Source of the DNA: Phocaeicola dorei
Lineage (GTDB): Bacteria; Bacteroidota; Bacteroidia; Bacteroidales; Bacteroidaceae
Direction: 5' to 3'
Assembly: GCF_013009555.1 (NCBI RefSeq)
Contig: NZ_CP046176.1
Span: 4,929,501 to 4,993,500 of the forward strand
DNA length: 64,000 nt
Below are positions 17,322 through 25,957 of the stretch, piece by piece. Under the pieces are notes generated by a model. It saw only the letters and a program-made list of their open reading frames with translations, searched no databases and had not been told where the DNA came from. A program made the position numbers and the translations under genes. The stretch's first letter is position 1, and each line of letters opens with the position of its first letter.

Positions 17322-20300
17322 ATGATTCGTTTGTTTCACACAAAGATAGGATTTTATCGGATATACCCCTCAGGATTTTACGTTGACCCTTTATTTGGAG
17401 AAAACTTACATAACTTTTTCAACCGATATAATTTCAGCTTTATTACAGAAGATACTGGGTTACCCCATAACTTTATCAATGATATTTACAAAGACACTCA
17501 AGGATATATCTGGGTAGCTACTAATAATGGAATAGGACGGTATAACGGCTATCAATTTATTCATTATAATTCCCAGTCCCACTCCATTCGCTTGAAAAAC
17601 GACTACGTGCATAAAGTCTGTGAGGATAAGTTTCAACGACTCTGGATAGGGTCGGAAGAAGGAATAGACCTCATTGACTTGAAACATTATACACAGATAG
17701 ACACGGACAAAGAACTGCCTGCCGAATTGAAATCTCTAGCAAGTAACTACATTGCATCCATCTATCGGGACAAGCAGAATAATTTGTGGATATCGACAGA
17801 CAAGAATCTATGGTATCTGGAACTAGGCGTAGACGGGCAAATAAAAGATTACTATAAACTGAAAAAAGATACAGAATCCCCCATCCACGCTGTTATTGAC
17901 CTGCAAGAATACATCTGTGCAGGCATAGATAATCATGTATGCCGTATTGAAAAAGGGAGCAACCACTTACTGAAAACCAGCATGGTATCGGAGCTGCTGA
18001 AACCCTTCTCAGAAGACTGGAGAATTCTCTGCATGGAAACTGACGGGAAATTGTTATGGATAGGAACCAATCGCGGACTCTTCAAGTATAACCATACCCA
18101 GCAGAGTTTGAACCGGTACCGTTACTCCAATCATCGCCCCGGAATGCTAAGTCAAGCCTATATAACCGGAGTTAAACTGACTAGCAAAGGAGATGTCATC
18201 GTTTCCACTCTGAACGGACTCAATGTATACAATCGGGATACCGATACTTTTACTTATATCCGCCAAAACAATGAAATGCCTGACAAGTCGTTGAACTGTA
18301 ATTTCATCAACTGCCTGCTGACCGACAATGAGAATATCTGGGTAGGGACTGAGATAGGAGAAATCAATTTATTGACTCCCAATTGTCTGCAAACGTATGT
18401 GTGGCAATACAACTATCTGCGAGAAACCTCTCTTTCCCCCAATCCGGTCAATACCATCAGCGAAGACAAAGACGGAAATCTATGGGTAGGAACAGTAGAG
18501 GGAGGACTCAACAAAAAGAGCAAAGGCAGCGATGAGTTCATCCATTATACTTTTGACCAGAATAATCCCACTTCCATTAGTAACAACTCCATCCGTGGCA
18601 TTCTCATTGATTCCGAAAATCATTTATGGGCATATACTTGGGGGGTCGGAATCAATGAACTAAATCTAAATATACCCCATAACCAAACTTTCCAACGCCA
18701 TATCCGGGAAGACTCCATAGGATTGGAGGGAGATTTTCTAAGCAGCGCCTGTGAAGACACCATGAACAATGGTTTATGGTTTGGTACTACCAGAGGGCTT
18801 CATTTCTACCATAAAAAGACCAAGCGTTTCACCCGGGTCTTGTTTGACCGTTCCGACAATGAATTCGATGCGGTAGGGTCCATCATTATCGACCGCAAGA
18901 AACGTCTTTGGATGGGAACATCTGAAGGAGTTTTCATTATGGATTTATACTCGTTCTCCATTTCCTCCACACAATTCAGCTATACCTATTTAAAACATAA
19001 ACTGACGGAACCCACTTCATTGCAATTAGAAAAAATAAACTGTATCATAGAAGATCATAATGGTACCATCTGGCTGGGAGCAAATGGGAACGGACTATAT
19101 CAACTAGCGGAAGAAAATGGAACACAGTTCACATTTCATAACTACACCCGCAAGGATGGGTTACCCAATAATACCATTATAGGTATTGTGGAAGATAAAA
19201 CGGGACATCTGTGGATGTCCACCAACCACGGCATCGCCCAACTGGATACACAAACCATGACTTTCACCAATTATACAAAAGAAGACGGACTGCCCAATAA
19301 TCAGTTTTATTGGAACGCATCTTATTATTCTCCCCAAAATAATCTGTTATATTTCGGTACTATAAACGGATTAGTCGCTTTCACCCCCGATATAGCCAAG
19401 ATAAAAAAGCAGGATGCCAAAGTCAAACTGACCTCAATCAGTGTCGCCGGTACCATGGTCTATCCTCCAGCAGACGGAAAAACTCCCTGCGCGGTAACAA
19501 ATTTACATACCATCCGTCTGCACGAAAAAGATCATGGTTTTTCCATCGAGTTTTCCACCTTAAACTATGGAAACTGTAACCGAGTGAAATATGCCTACCG
19601 CTTGAAAAATTATGAGAATGAATGGACAGAAACCCTTCCTGGCGAACATACTGCTAGATACAATTTCATTCCCTCCGGAAAATATGTGTTCCAAGTCCGT
19701 GCCACAGACGAGAAAGGACATTGGTCTGATAAAATAACGGAAGTCAAAGTAACCATCACTCCTTATTTCTATAAATCCTGGTGGTTCTATTTATTGCTTG
19801 CCATTCTGATCACCGTAGGCAGCTATTATTTTTATCAATGGAAAATAAGTCTGTACCGTCAACAGAAAAAACAACTGGAAAAAGAAGTAGCCCAACGCAC
19901 CCATGAGCTAGAGTTACAAAATAAACAACTAGAAATAATGGCACGACACGTCGAGGAGGTAACGGAAGAAAAAATTGCTTTCTTCACCAATATCACTCAT
20001 GAATTCCGGACACCAGTCACTTTAATCAACGGTCCCATCCAACGCGCCCTTGACGAAAGCCATGAGCCGGAAGTAAAGAAACAGCTACAAATAGCTGAAC
20101 GGAATTCCAATTATCTGCTATCACTAGTCAATGAATTAATGGACTTCAGAAAGTTAGATGCAGACAAAGTTGTATTAAATAAGACAAACGAAAACTTTAT
20201 CCGCCTTATACAAAATATATTAATGCCTTTCGAAGTATTTGCCCATGAACGGAACATAAACATCATCACCTACTTCCGGCTCTGTACCCCGTTTTGGATA

Positions 20301-21506
20301 TTTGATGTTGAATATATGCGCAAAGCCATTATTAATCTGATATCCAATGCTGTTAAATTCACTCCCGATTATGGAAAAATAAGTTTGTATGTGGCTTCCC
20401 TTACCGACAAAGACAACCATACCTGGCTGTTCATAGATATAAAAGATACAGGTAATGGTATCGTACCCGAAGATATAGAACGTATTTTCGAACGCTTCTA
20501 CCAATCCAAAAAGAGCATCAAATATCCCGTTTATGGACAAAGCAGCACAGGAATCGGACTATTCTTATGTAAGAAAATCATTTCTCTACACGGAGGCAAC
20601 ATCTATGCAGGAAACAATCCCAAGCAAGGAGCTTTCTTCAGAATACTATTACCTTTGGAAAAAGGTATCCCCCAAGCCGAATCAGAAAAAGAAAAATATG
20701 AGCAGAATGAACACCCACTTTCCATTCCTGCCAATGGAAACGAGAAAAAGGAAACCATCCTCATTGTTGAAGATAATGCAGATATGCGTACTTATATTTG
20801 TTCCATTCTCAAAAACAATTATCAATTAAAAGAAGCACAGAACGGTGCAGAAGCTCTTTACTTGATTCAAAGAGAAACGATTGATTTGATTGTCAGCGAC
20901 CTGATGATGCCCGTCATGGACGGGAATGAATTATCCCGCCAGGTAAAAGCTAATCTGGCTACTTCCCACATCCCCTTTCTCATGCTCACTGCCCTCCGGT
21001 CCGAAGCCCAAGAAAGAATCAGCTACGAAATAGGAGTAGATGAATATCTGTGCAAACCATTTGATGAGGTTATTCTAAAATTACGTATCCGAAATATACT
21101 TGCCTTACGCCAGAAATACAAATCCATGTTCTCCACTAGTATGAATTGTGAAACATTGAATATAAACGCTAGTTCCAAAGACAACACATTTATGACATCG
21201 GCAATCAATTTAATGAAAGAACATTATGCCGACTCGGATTATAACTTAGAGCGCTTTATCCGCGATATGGGATACAGCAAAACATTAGTCAATCAGAAAT
21301 TACAATCCTTAACAGGGCAATCCATTGGCCAATTTATGAGAAACTACCGATTAAATGTGGCAAAAGAGACTTTAACCAAAGTCGAATGCAACATTTCTAT
21401 TGCAGAAATCGCATATGCTGTAGGTTTTAACGACCCCAAATATTTCACAAAATGCTTCAAAGAGCTGTTTGGAGTACTTCCAAGCGAATATTTTGGAAGA
21501 AAATAG
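17322..21506 (+). CDS. Hybrid two-component sensor/regulator (HTCS) of PUL 1, 5' end replaced by IS
   Basis: HTCS proteins sense a glycan breakdown product in the periplasm and activate susCD operons. The domains are complete from the first propeller repeat on: Reg_prop repeats (from about residue 40 to 700), a Y_Y_Y domain, a membrane helix (about 818-840), HisKA with H about 892 (TNITHEFRTP), HATPase, receiver with phospho-Asp about 1191 (VSDLMMPVMDG) and an AraC-type HTH (about 1290-1394). The frame's only upstream ATG (17322) lies inside the insertion sequence, so residues 1-22 are IS-encoded. No signal peptide is left and the native promoter is gone. It may be a pseudogene, or expressed but not exported correctly. 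Confidence 0.85.
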   Translation: MIRLFHTKIGFYRIYPSGFYVDPLFGENLHNFFNRYNFSFITEDTGLPHNFINDIYKDTQGYIWVATNNGIGRYNGYQFIHYNSQSHSIRLKNDYVHKVCEDKFQRLWIGSEEGIDLIDLKHYTQIDTDKELPAELKSLASNYIASIYRDKQNNLWISTDKNLWYLELGVDGQIKDYYKLKKDTESPIHAVIDLQEYICAGIDNHVCRIEKGSNHLLKTSMVSELLKPFSEDWRILCMETDGKLLWIGTNRGLFKYNHTQQSLNRYRYSNHRPGMLSQAYITGVKLTSKGDVIVSTLNGLNVYNRDTDTFTYIRQNNEMPDKSLNCNFINCLLTDNENIWVGTEIGEINLLTPNCLQTYVWQYNYLRETSLSPNPVNTISEDKDGNLWVGTVEGGLNKKSKGSDEFIHYTFDQNNPTSISNNSIRGILIDSENHLWAYTWGVGINELNLNIPHNQTFQRHIREDSIGLEGDFLSSACEDTMNNGLWFGTTRGLHFYHKKTKRFTRVLFDRSDNEFDAVGSIIIDRKKRLWMGTSEGVFIMDLYSFSISSTQFSYTYLKHKLTEPTSLQLEKINCIIEDHNGTIWLGANGNGLYQLAEENGTQFTFHNYTRKDGLPNNTIIGIVEDKTGHLWMSTNHGIAQLDTQTMTFTNYTKEDGLPNNQFYWNASYYSPQNNLLYFGTINGLVAFTPDIAKIKKQDAKVKLTSISVAGTMVYPPADGKTPCAVTNLHTIRLHEKDHGFSIEFSTLNYGNCNRVKYAYRLKNYENEWTETLPGEHTARYNFIPSGKYVFQVRATDEKGHWSDKITEVKVTITPYFYKSWWFYLLLAILITVGSYYFYQWKISLYRQQKKQLEKEVAQRTHELELQNKQLEIMARHVEEVTEEKIAFFTNITHEFRTPVTLINGPIQRALDESHEPEVKKQLQIAERNSNYLLSLVNELMDFRKLDADKVVLNKTNENFIRLIQNILMPFEVFAHERNINIITYFRLCTPFWIFDVEYMRKAIINLISNAVKFTPDYGKISLYVASLTDKDNHTWLFIDIKDTGNGIVPEDIERIFERFYQSKKSIKYPVYGQSSTGIGLFLCKKIISLHGGNIYAGNNPKQGAFFRILLPLEKGIPQAESEKEKYEQNEHPLSIPANGNEKKETILIVEDNADMRTYICSILKNNYQLKEAQNGAEALYLIQRETIDLIVSDLMMPVMDGNELSRQVKANLATSHIPFLMLTALRSEAQERISYEIGVDEYLCKPFDEVILKLRIRNILALRQKYKSMFSTSMNCETLNINASSKDNTFMTSAINLMKEHYADSDYNLERFIRDMGYSKTLVNQKLQSLTGQSIGQFMRNYRLNVAKETLTKVECNISIAEIAYAVGFNDPKYFTKCFKELFGVLPSEYFGRK
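17341..17348 (-). promoter_or_regulatory. -7 box of the ISL3-like transposase
   Basis: Minus-strand TATCTTTG matches TAnnTTTG, 27 bases before the ORF A ATG. No -33 match is evident. Confidence 0.5.
17367..17389 (-). repeat. Right terminal inverted repeat of the ISL3-like element
   Basis: Reads GGGTCAACGTAAAATCC on the minus strand. The single difference from the left repeat is A to T at position 15. Confidence 0.88.
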
Positions 21507-21568
21507 TTCACTTTACTATTTTACTCCATTTGTGCACCATATTCTCCTATAGAAAGCTTTGTTTCCCT

Positions 21569-21576
21569 TACATTTG
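21569..21576 (+). promoter_or_regulatory. -7 box ahead of the GH89 gene
   Basis: TACATTTG fits TAnnTTTG. The expected transcript start leaves only about 15-20 bases to the ATG at 21601, so that ATG is a better start than the one at 21589. It is the only clear promoter seen upstream of the PUL 1 enzyme and susCD genes. Confidence 0.55.
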
Positions 21577-21600
21577 TAAAAAACAGAAATGCAAATGTAT

Positions 21601-23853
21601 ATGAAAAACATATTCTTATTATTGAGCTGGCTGATACTACTCCCCTCCGGTATACTGGCAAACCCTATCAAGGGAATGCTGGAAAGGATAGACAAGGGAG
21701 CATCGAACAAGTTCGTAGTCGAACTACACAAAAGCTCTAACGACTTTTTCGAGTTAGACCGGAAAGGCGACAAGGTAGTGATACGAGGTAACACCTATAT
21801 TAATATAGCAACCGGCATCAACTGGTACTTAAAGTATCATGCCGGAATCCATCTGTCATGGAACGGTATGTATGCCTCACTACCCGATGTTCTTCCTCCC
21901 GTCCTCCGTAAGGAACGCCACGAAACAAACCTAGCCCTGCGTTATGACTTCAATTACTGCACCTACTCTTACTCCATGGCATTCTGGGACTGGAAACGTT
22001 GGGAAAAGGAACTGGACTGGATGGCACTACACGGAATCAACCTGCCGCTCGCTGCCGTAGGACATGAATGTGTATGGCGTAACCTATTACTCCGGCTGGG
22101 GTTTTCCAAACAGCAAATCAATAATTTTATTGCCGGTCCGGCATTCCTTGCCTGGTGGGAAATGAACAATCTGGAAGGATGGGGAGGCCCTAATCCCGAC
22201 AGTTGGTATGAACAACAAGAAGCCTTGCAAAAAAAGATATTGCAACGAATGAAAGAATGGGGAATGCACCCCGTACTGCCCGGTTATTCAGGTATGATCC
22301 CCTCCAAGCTGGATTTGGGAAAGCGTATTGATAGTGGGAAGGAAGAGAAAACGGCAGGCGACACTTCCTCGGAATCCGCCCAAAGCACCCTCAACAAATG
22401 GAACGGATTCGACCGACCGGGAATCTTACTACCCGACGACCCTAAGTTTACCCGGATTGCCAATCTATTTTACGAAGAAACCGAAAAACTGTATGGAACA
22501 AGTGACTACTACTCCATCGACCCTTTTCATGAAGCCAAAAACTTACCTGCCGAACTAGACTTCGGCAAAGCCGGCAGGGCTATTATGGACGCTATGAAAA
22601 AGGCCAATCCGAAAGCTGTGTGGGTGGTGCAGGGATGGACAGAAAACCCACGTCCGGAAATGATGAAAGCGCTGAATCCCGGCGATCTGCTTATCCTTGA
22701 TTTATTTAGCGAATGTCGTCCCATGTGGGGCATTCCCTCTATATGGAAACGAGACAAAGGATACGAAGAACACAACTGGTTGTTCTGCCTGTTGGAGAAT
22801 TTCGGGGGGAACGTGGGCTTGCATGGAAGGATGGACCAGCTTCTTCACAATTTCTACCTGACCAAGAACAATCCACTGGCCGCTCAGCTAAAAGGCATCG
22901 GTCTGACGATGGAAGGCATTGAAAATAATCCCGTTATGTTCGAACTGATGTGCGAACTTCCTTGGCGTGCAGAAAAGTTTACCAAAGAAGAATGGATCAA
23001 ACAATACATCCGCGCACGCTATGGCACAGACGATGAATCTATCCAGCAAGCTTGGCAGATCCTGACAAACGGTATCTATAACTGTCCGGCAGGCAACAAC
23101 CAACAAGGTCCTCACGAAAGTATCTTTTGTGGGCGTCCATCGCTGAATAATTTCCAAGCATCCAGCTGGAGCAAAATGTGCAACTATTACGATCCCACTA
23201 CCACAACAGAAGCCGCACGGTTGATGGTGAGCGTGGCAGACAAATATCGCGGTAATAACAACTTTGAATATGACCTGGTGGACATCACCCGACAAGCCAT
23301 TGCCGACCGTGCCCGAATAGTGTACAATTACGCTGTTGCCGACTTTAAAAGCTTCGACAAAAAAAATTACAACACACATACCCGACAGTTCTTGGAACTG
23401 TTGATGATGCAAGACAAGCTGCTGGGCACACGCAAGGAATTCAAAGTCGGAAACTGGATTCAACAAGCGCGCAATCTGGGAATCACACCTGAAGAGAAAG
23501 ACCTCTACGAATGGAACGCCCGCGTACAAATCACCACATGGGGAAACCGCTACTGCGCCGACATCGGCAAATTACGAGATTATGCCCATAAGGAGTGGAA
23601 CGGGCTGCTGCGCGACTTTTATTACAAACGTTGGGAAAAATACTGGCAAGTACTGCAAGACCAACTGGATGGCAAACTTCCTGTACTGCCAGTAGGTAAT
23701 TCATCAACCCCCACTGCCGATAATCCAGCCATGACCATAGATTGGTATGCCCTGGAAGAACCATGGACACTGGCAAAGAACACCTATGCGGCATCTGCCG
23801 AAGGTGATTGTATAGAAGTAGCGAAAGAGGCTATAACATTGATAAACAATTGA
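21601..23853 (+). CDS. GH89 alpha-N-acetylglucosaminidase
   Basis: Removes terminal alpha-linked GlcNAc; the human homologue NAGLU acts in heparan sulfate breakdown. 750 residues with a signal peptide (about 1-22, ending ILANP). The NAGLU N-terminal small domain is followed by the TIM barrel with family motifs LRYDFNYCTYSYSMAFW, HGINLPLAAVGHECVWRN, SIDPFHEAKN, VQGWTENPRPEM, LENFGGNVGLHGRMD and TMEGIENNPVMFELM, the last of which carries a catalytic Glu in the family. The all-helical C-terminal domain is complete. It is located seven bases before the acetyltransferase gene. The probable cellular site is the periplasm. Confidence 0.93.
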   Translation: MKNIFLLLSWLILLPSGILANPIKGMLERIDKGASNKFVVELHKSSNDFFELDRKGDKVVIRGNTYINIATGINWYLKYHAGIHLSWNGMYASLPDVLPPVLRKERHETNLALRYDFNYCTYSYSMAFWDWKRWEKELDWMALHGINLPLAAVGHECVWRNLLLRLGFSKQQINNFIAGPAFLAWWEMNNLEGWGGPNPDSWYEQQEALQKKILQRMKEWGMHPVLPGYSGMIPSKLDLGKRIDSGKEEKTAGDTSSESAQSTLNKWNGFDRPGILLPDDPKFTRIANLFYEETEKLYGTSDYYSIDPFHEAKNLPAELDFGKAGRAIMDAMKKANPKAVWVVQGWTENPRPEMMKALNPGDLLILDLFSECRPMWGIPSIWKRDKGYEEHNWLFCLLENFGGNVGLHGRMDQLLHNFYLTKNNPLAAQLKGIGLTMEGIENNPVMFELMCELPWRAEKFTKEEWIKQYIRARYGTDDESIQQAWQILTNGIYNCPAGNNQQGPHESIFCGRPSLNNFQASSWSKMCNYYDPTTTTEAARLMVSVADKYRGNNNFEYDLVDITRQAIADRARIVYNYAVADFKSFDKKNYNTHTRQFLELLMMQDKLLGTRKEFKVGNWIQQARNLGITPEEKDLYEWNARVQITTWGNRYCADIGKLRDYAHKEWNGLLRDFYYKRWEKYWQVLQDQLDGKLPVLPVGNSSTPTADNPAMTIDWYALEEPWTLAKNTYAASAEGDCIEVAKEAITLINN

Positions 23854-23860
23854 TAGTAAG

Positions 23861-24713
23861 ATGAAAAAGGAAGAGCTCAATACAGAAACCGCACAGCAGG
23901 CACCGCCCATTAAAAAGAGGCTTTTGTCACTCGATGCACTCAGGGGCATCACTGTAGCAGGGATGATTCTGGTCAACAATGCAGGAGGCAAAGTGTCGTA
24001 TGCACCTTTGCAACATTCTGTATGGAACGGACTGACACCTTGTGACTTGGTTTTTCCTTTCTTTCTGTTCATCATGGGTATTTCAACATATATTTCATTA
24101 AACAAATTCAATTTCAACGTTTCCCTACAAGTGGTAACCAAGATATTGAAACGCACATTTCTTATTCTATGCATCGGATGGGCAATCGGTTGGTTTGACC
24201 ATGTATGTGAAGGTGACTTCCTGCCTTTTGTCCATCTGCGCATTCCCGGGGTACTGCAACGCATTGCTTTATGTTACTGTGTTATTTCTTTTACAGCCCT
24301 ATTTATGAATCATAAGTTCATCCCCGCATTAACCTTTATCTTACTGGTAAGTTACACTGTCATATTATGCATGGGGAACGGTTATGCCTGCGATGAAAGC
24401 AATATTTTATCCATTATTGACAGGCAACTTTTCGGCGAAGCGCATCTCTATCAAAAGAGCCCGATTGATCCGGAAGGATTTGTAAGCACTCTCTCTGCTA
24501 TCGCCCACACTTGTATCGGTTTTTCATGTGGAAAATGGATAATACAAAGCCATCAGACAGAAAACAAAGTACTCCGTTTGTTCTTGACCGGATTCATTCT
24601 GATAAGTATCGGCTATTTATTGGCAGATGTGCTGCCTTTAAATAAAAGAATATGGTCTCCTACTTTTGTTTTGGTGACCTGCGGAGCGGCTTCCATGTCA
24701 CTTGCCACACTAA
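23861..24713 (+). pseudogene. HGSNAT-like membrane acetyltransferase, 5' part (interrupted by IS5-family element)
   Basis: The family (DUF5009 / heparan-alpha-glucosaminide N-acetyltransferase) acetylates terminal alpha-glucosamine across a membrane using acetyl-CoA. The fragment starts MKKEELNTET and keeps the hallmark first helix LDALRGITVAGMILVNNAGG and the conserved catalytic-type His (H52) in PLQHSVWNGLTPCDL. Several membrane helices follow. Coding sequence is cut after SLATL by the IS. Read-through into the IS would add a few unrelated residues and stop at 24739. Joined to 25617-25882 with one TAA copy removed, it gives an in-frame 372-residue protein. Confidence 0.9.
24711..24713. repeat. 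Target-site duplication TAA, left copy
   Basis: TAA flanks the element on both sides (24711-24713 and 25614-25616), fitting the 3-bp TNA duplications of some IS5-family groups. Removing one copy restores the frame of the interrupted gene. Confidence 0.8.
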
Positions 24714-25613
24714 GAAGCTGTTTTGATTTCATTCGATAAATCTGTTAAGCATGATTTGGATGAATGCAATCTGTACCATAGCTTCTGCGGTTTCAGCAAG
24801 GAATTCGTAATCGATGGTCAGCCTTCTGAAGTTTTCCAGCCATGAGAAAGAGCGTTCCACAATCCAGCGTTTGGGCAGTACCTGAAATTTGGATGGACAT
24901 TCGTCCGGTCTGAGTACGACCTCCAATATCCATCCGAATTTCTTCTTGACCCAATCAGCCAAATCTCCCCTGTAGCCTCCGTCCGCCAGGATTTTCACCA
25001 AACGCGGAAATTTATAAGCGAGTTTTTCTATGGCTTGTGGGGCGCCCTTGCTGTCATGCAGGTTGGCCTCATGGATTGCGACGGCTAACGGAAGGCCAAG
25101 CGTATCGACAATGATGTGCTCTTTCCGTCCTTTGATTTTCTTGTTCCCGTCTATACCACGGTCTGAATCAACATGATGGGAAGTCTTTACGCTTCTGGAA
25201 TCCATGATGCCAAGACTGGGACTTTCCTGCCGTCCTGCCTGTTTACGGATGAAAGCGTGCAAGGTATCCATCACTTCTTCAAACACGCCTTCAAGCTTCC
25301 ATTTACGGAAGTAGTAATAGACGGTTTGCCAAGGGGCGAAGTCAGAAGGAAGCATACGCCACTGGCAGCCGGTCTTGTTGATATAAAGGATGGCATTCAT
25401 TATCTCTTTAAGCGAATGTTTTCGGTTCCTCGCTTGCGGCTCTAAAATATTTTTTATAACTTGCCACTGTTTTTCAGTCAGGTCGGTTGGATACTGTGTC
25501 ATAACTTTATTGTTTGGTACCTTTAAAGATATAACATTTTTCCAATTGACCGGCTGATTCTGAATTGTATGTAGCCCTATAACATTATTCTTAAATCAAT
25601 TCAAAACAGTTTC
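24714..25613. mobile_element. IS5-family insertion sequence, 900 bp
   Basis: The ends GAAGCTGTTTTGA and the complement of TCAAAACAGTTTC form 13-bp inverted repeats with one mismatch. The element carries a single transposase gene on the minus strand and is flanked by the 3-bp TAA duplication. It splits the HGSNAT-like gene and lies between the PUL 1 promoter and susC/susD, so it may be polar on them. Intact ends, duplication and ORF suggest a recent insertion. Confidence 0.92.
24729..25502 (-). CDS. IS5-family transposase
   Basis: 257 residues with an intact DDE core: D101 (IMDSRSVKTS), D174 (LADGGYRGD) and E216 (WIVERSFSWLENFRR, the YREK-type signature region). The N-terminal part (LTEKQWQVIKNIL) is the DUF4096-type helical domain typical of single-ORF IS5-group transposases. 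The stop codon is 15 bases from the left end of the element. Confidence 0.93.
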   Translation of the reverse strand: MTQYPTDLTEKQWQVIKNILEPQARNRKHSLKEIMNAILYINKTGCQWRMLPSDFAPWQTVYYYFRKWKLEGVFEEVMDTLHAFIRKQAGRQESPSLGIMDSRSVKTSHHVDSDRGIDGNKKIKGRKEHIIVDTLGLPLAVAIHEANLHDSKGAPQAIEKLAYKFPRLVKILADGGYRGDLADWVKKKFGWILEVVLRPDECPSKFQVLPKRWIVERSFSWLENFRRLTIDYEFLAETAEAMVQIAFIQIMLNRFIE

Positions 25614-25882
25614 TAATGTATTATATAGACATAAGGAATAAACAAAAATGGTGCCGCTTCTTCATCATCTTCGGCGTCAACCCCCTATTCCTCTATGTAT
25701 TGAGCGAAGTACTTTCCATTATGATGGGAAGTACCGGATGGAAGGCGGCAGCCTATGCAGCCATTCATTCAGGAATAACCGACGCCTACCTTGCCTCAGC
25801 CGTCTACGCCCTCGTTTTCACTCTGTTTTTGGGGTGTATCGGTTATCCACTATATCTTAAGAAAATATACATCAAACTGTAA
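25614..25882 (+). pseudogene. HGSNAT-like membrane acetyltransferase, 3' part
   Basis: Encodes the last 88 residues of the split gene, beginning MYYIDIRNKQKW and containing two membrane helices (FFIIFGVNPLFLYVLSEVLSI and YLASAVYALVFTLFLGCIG). The ATG at 25616 is an internal codon of the original gene. The fragment cannot carry the catalytic His of the 5' part. It ends 75 bases before susC. Confidence 0.88.
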
Positions 25883-25957
25883 CAACAGATTCACAATATA
25901 TAGAGAACTATACAGTATTAAACAAGAACATATTAATCAAAACCAAAATTAAATTCT

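Larger units (their letters stand above)
15961..17389. mobile_element. ISL3-like insertion sequence, two ORFs, 1429 bp
   Basis: The ends are 23-bp inverted repeats: GGGTCAACGTAAAAACC continuing to 15983, and its complement at 17367-17389, with one mismatch. Inside are two transposase frames on the minus strand. The flanking 8 bases (GTAATCTC on the left, TTTATTTG on the right) show no target duplication. The right end lies inside the 5' part of the HTCS gene. The ORF pair resembles ISAon1-type transposases common in Bacteroidales; the family name is from memory. Confidence 0.88.

Noticed and set aside
22888..23529. 213-residue minus-strand frame inside GH89
   Set aside because: Antisense to a complete family-conserved enzyme; cysteine- and histidine-rich composition typical of shadow frames.
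23704..24264. 186-residue minus-strand frame across the GH89 and acetyltransferase junction
   Set aside because: Overlaps two well-supported genes in antisense and shows no domain.
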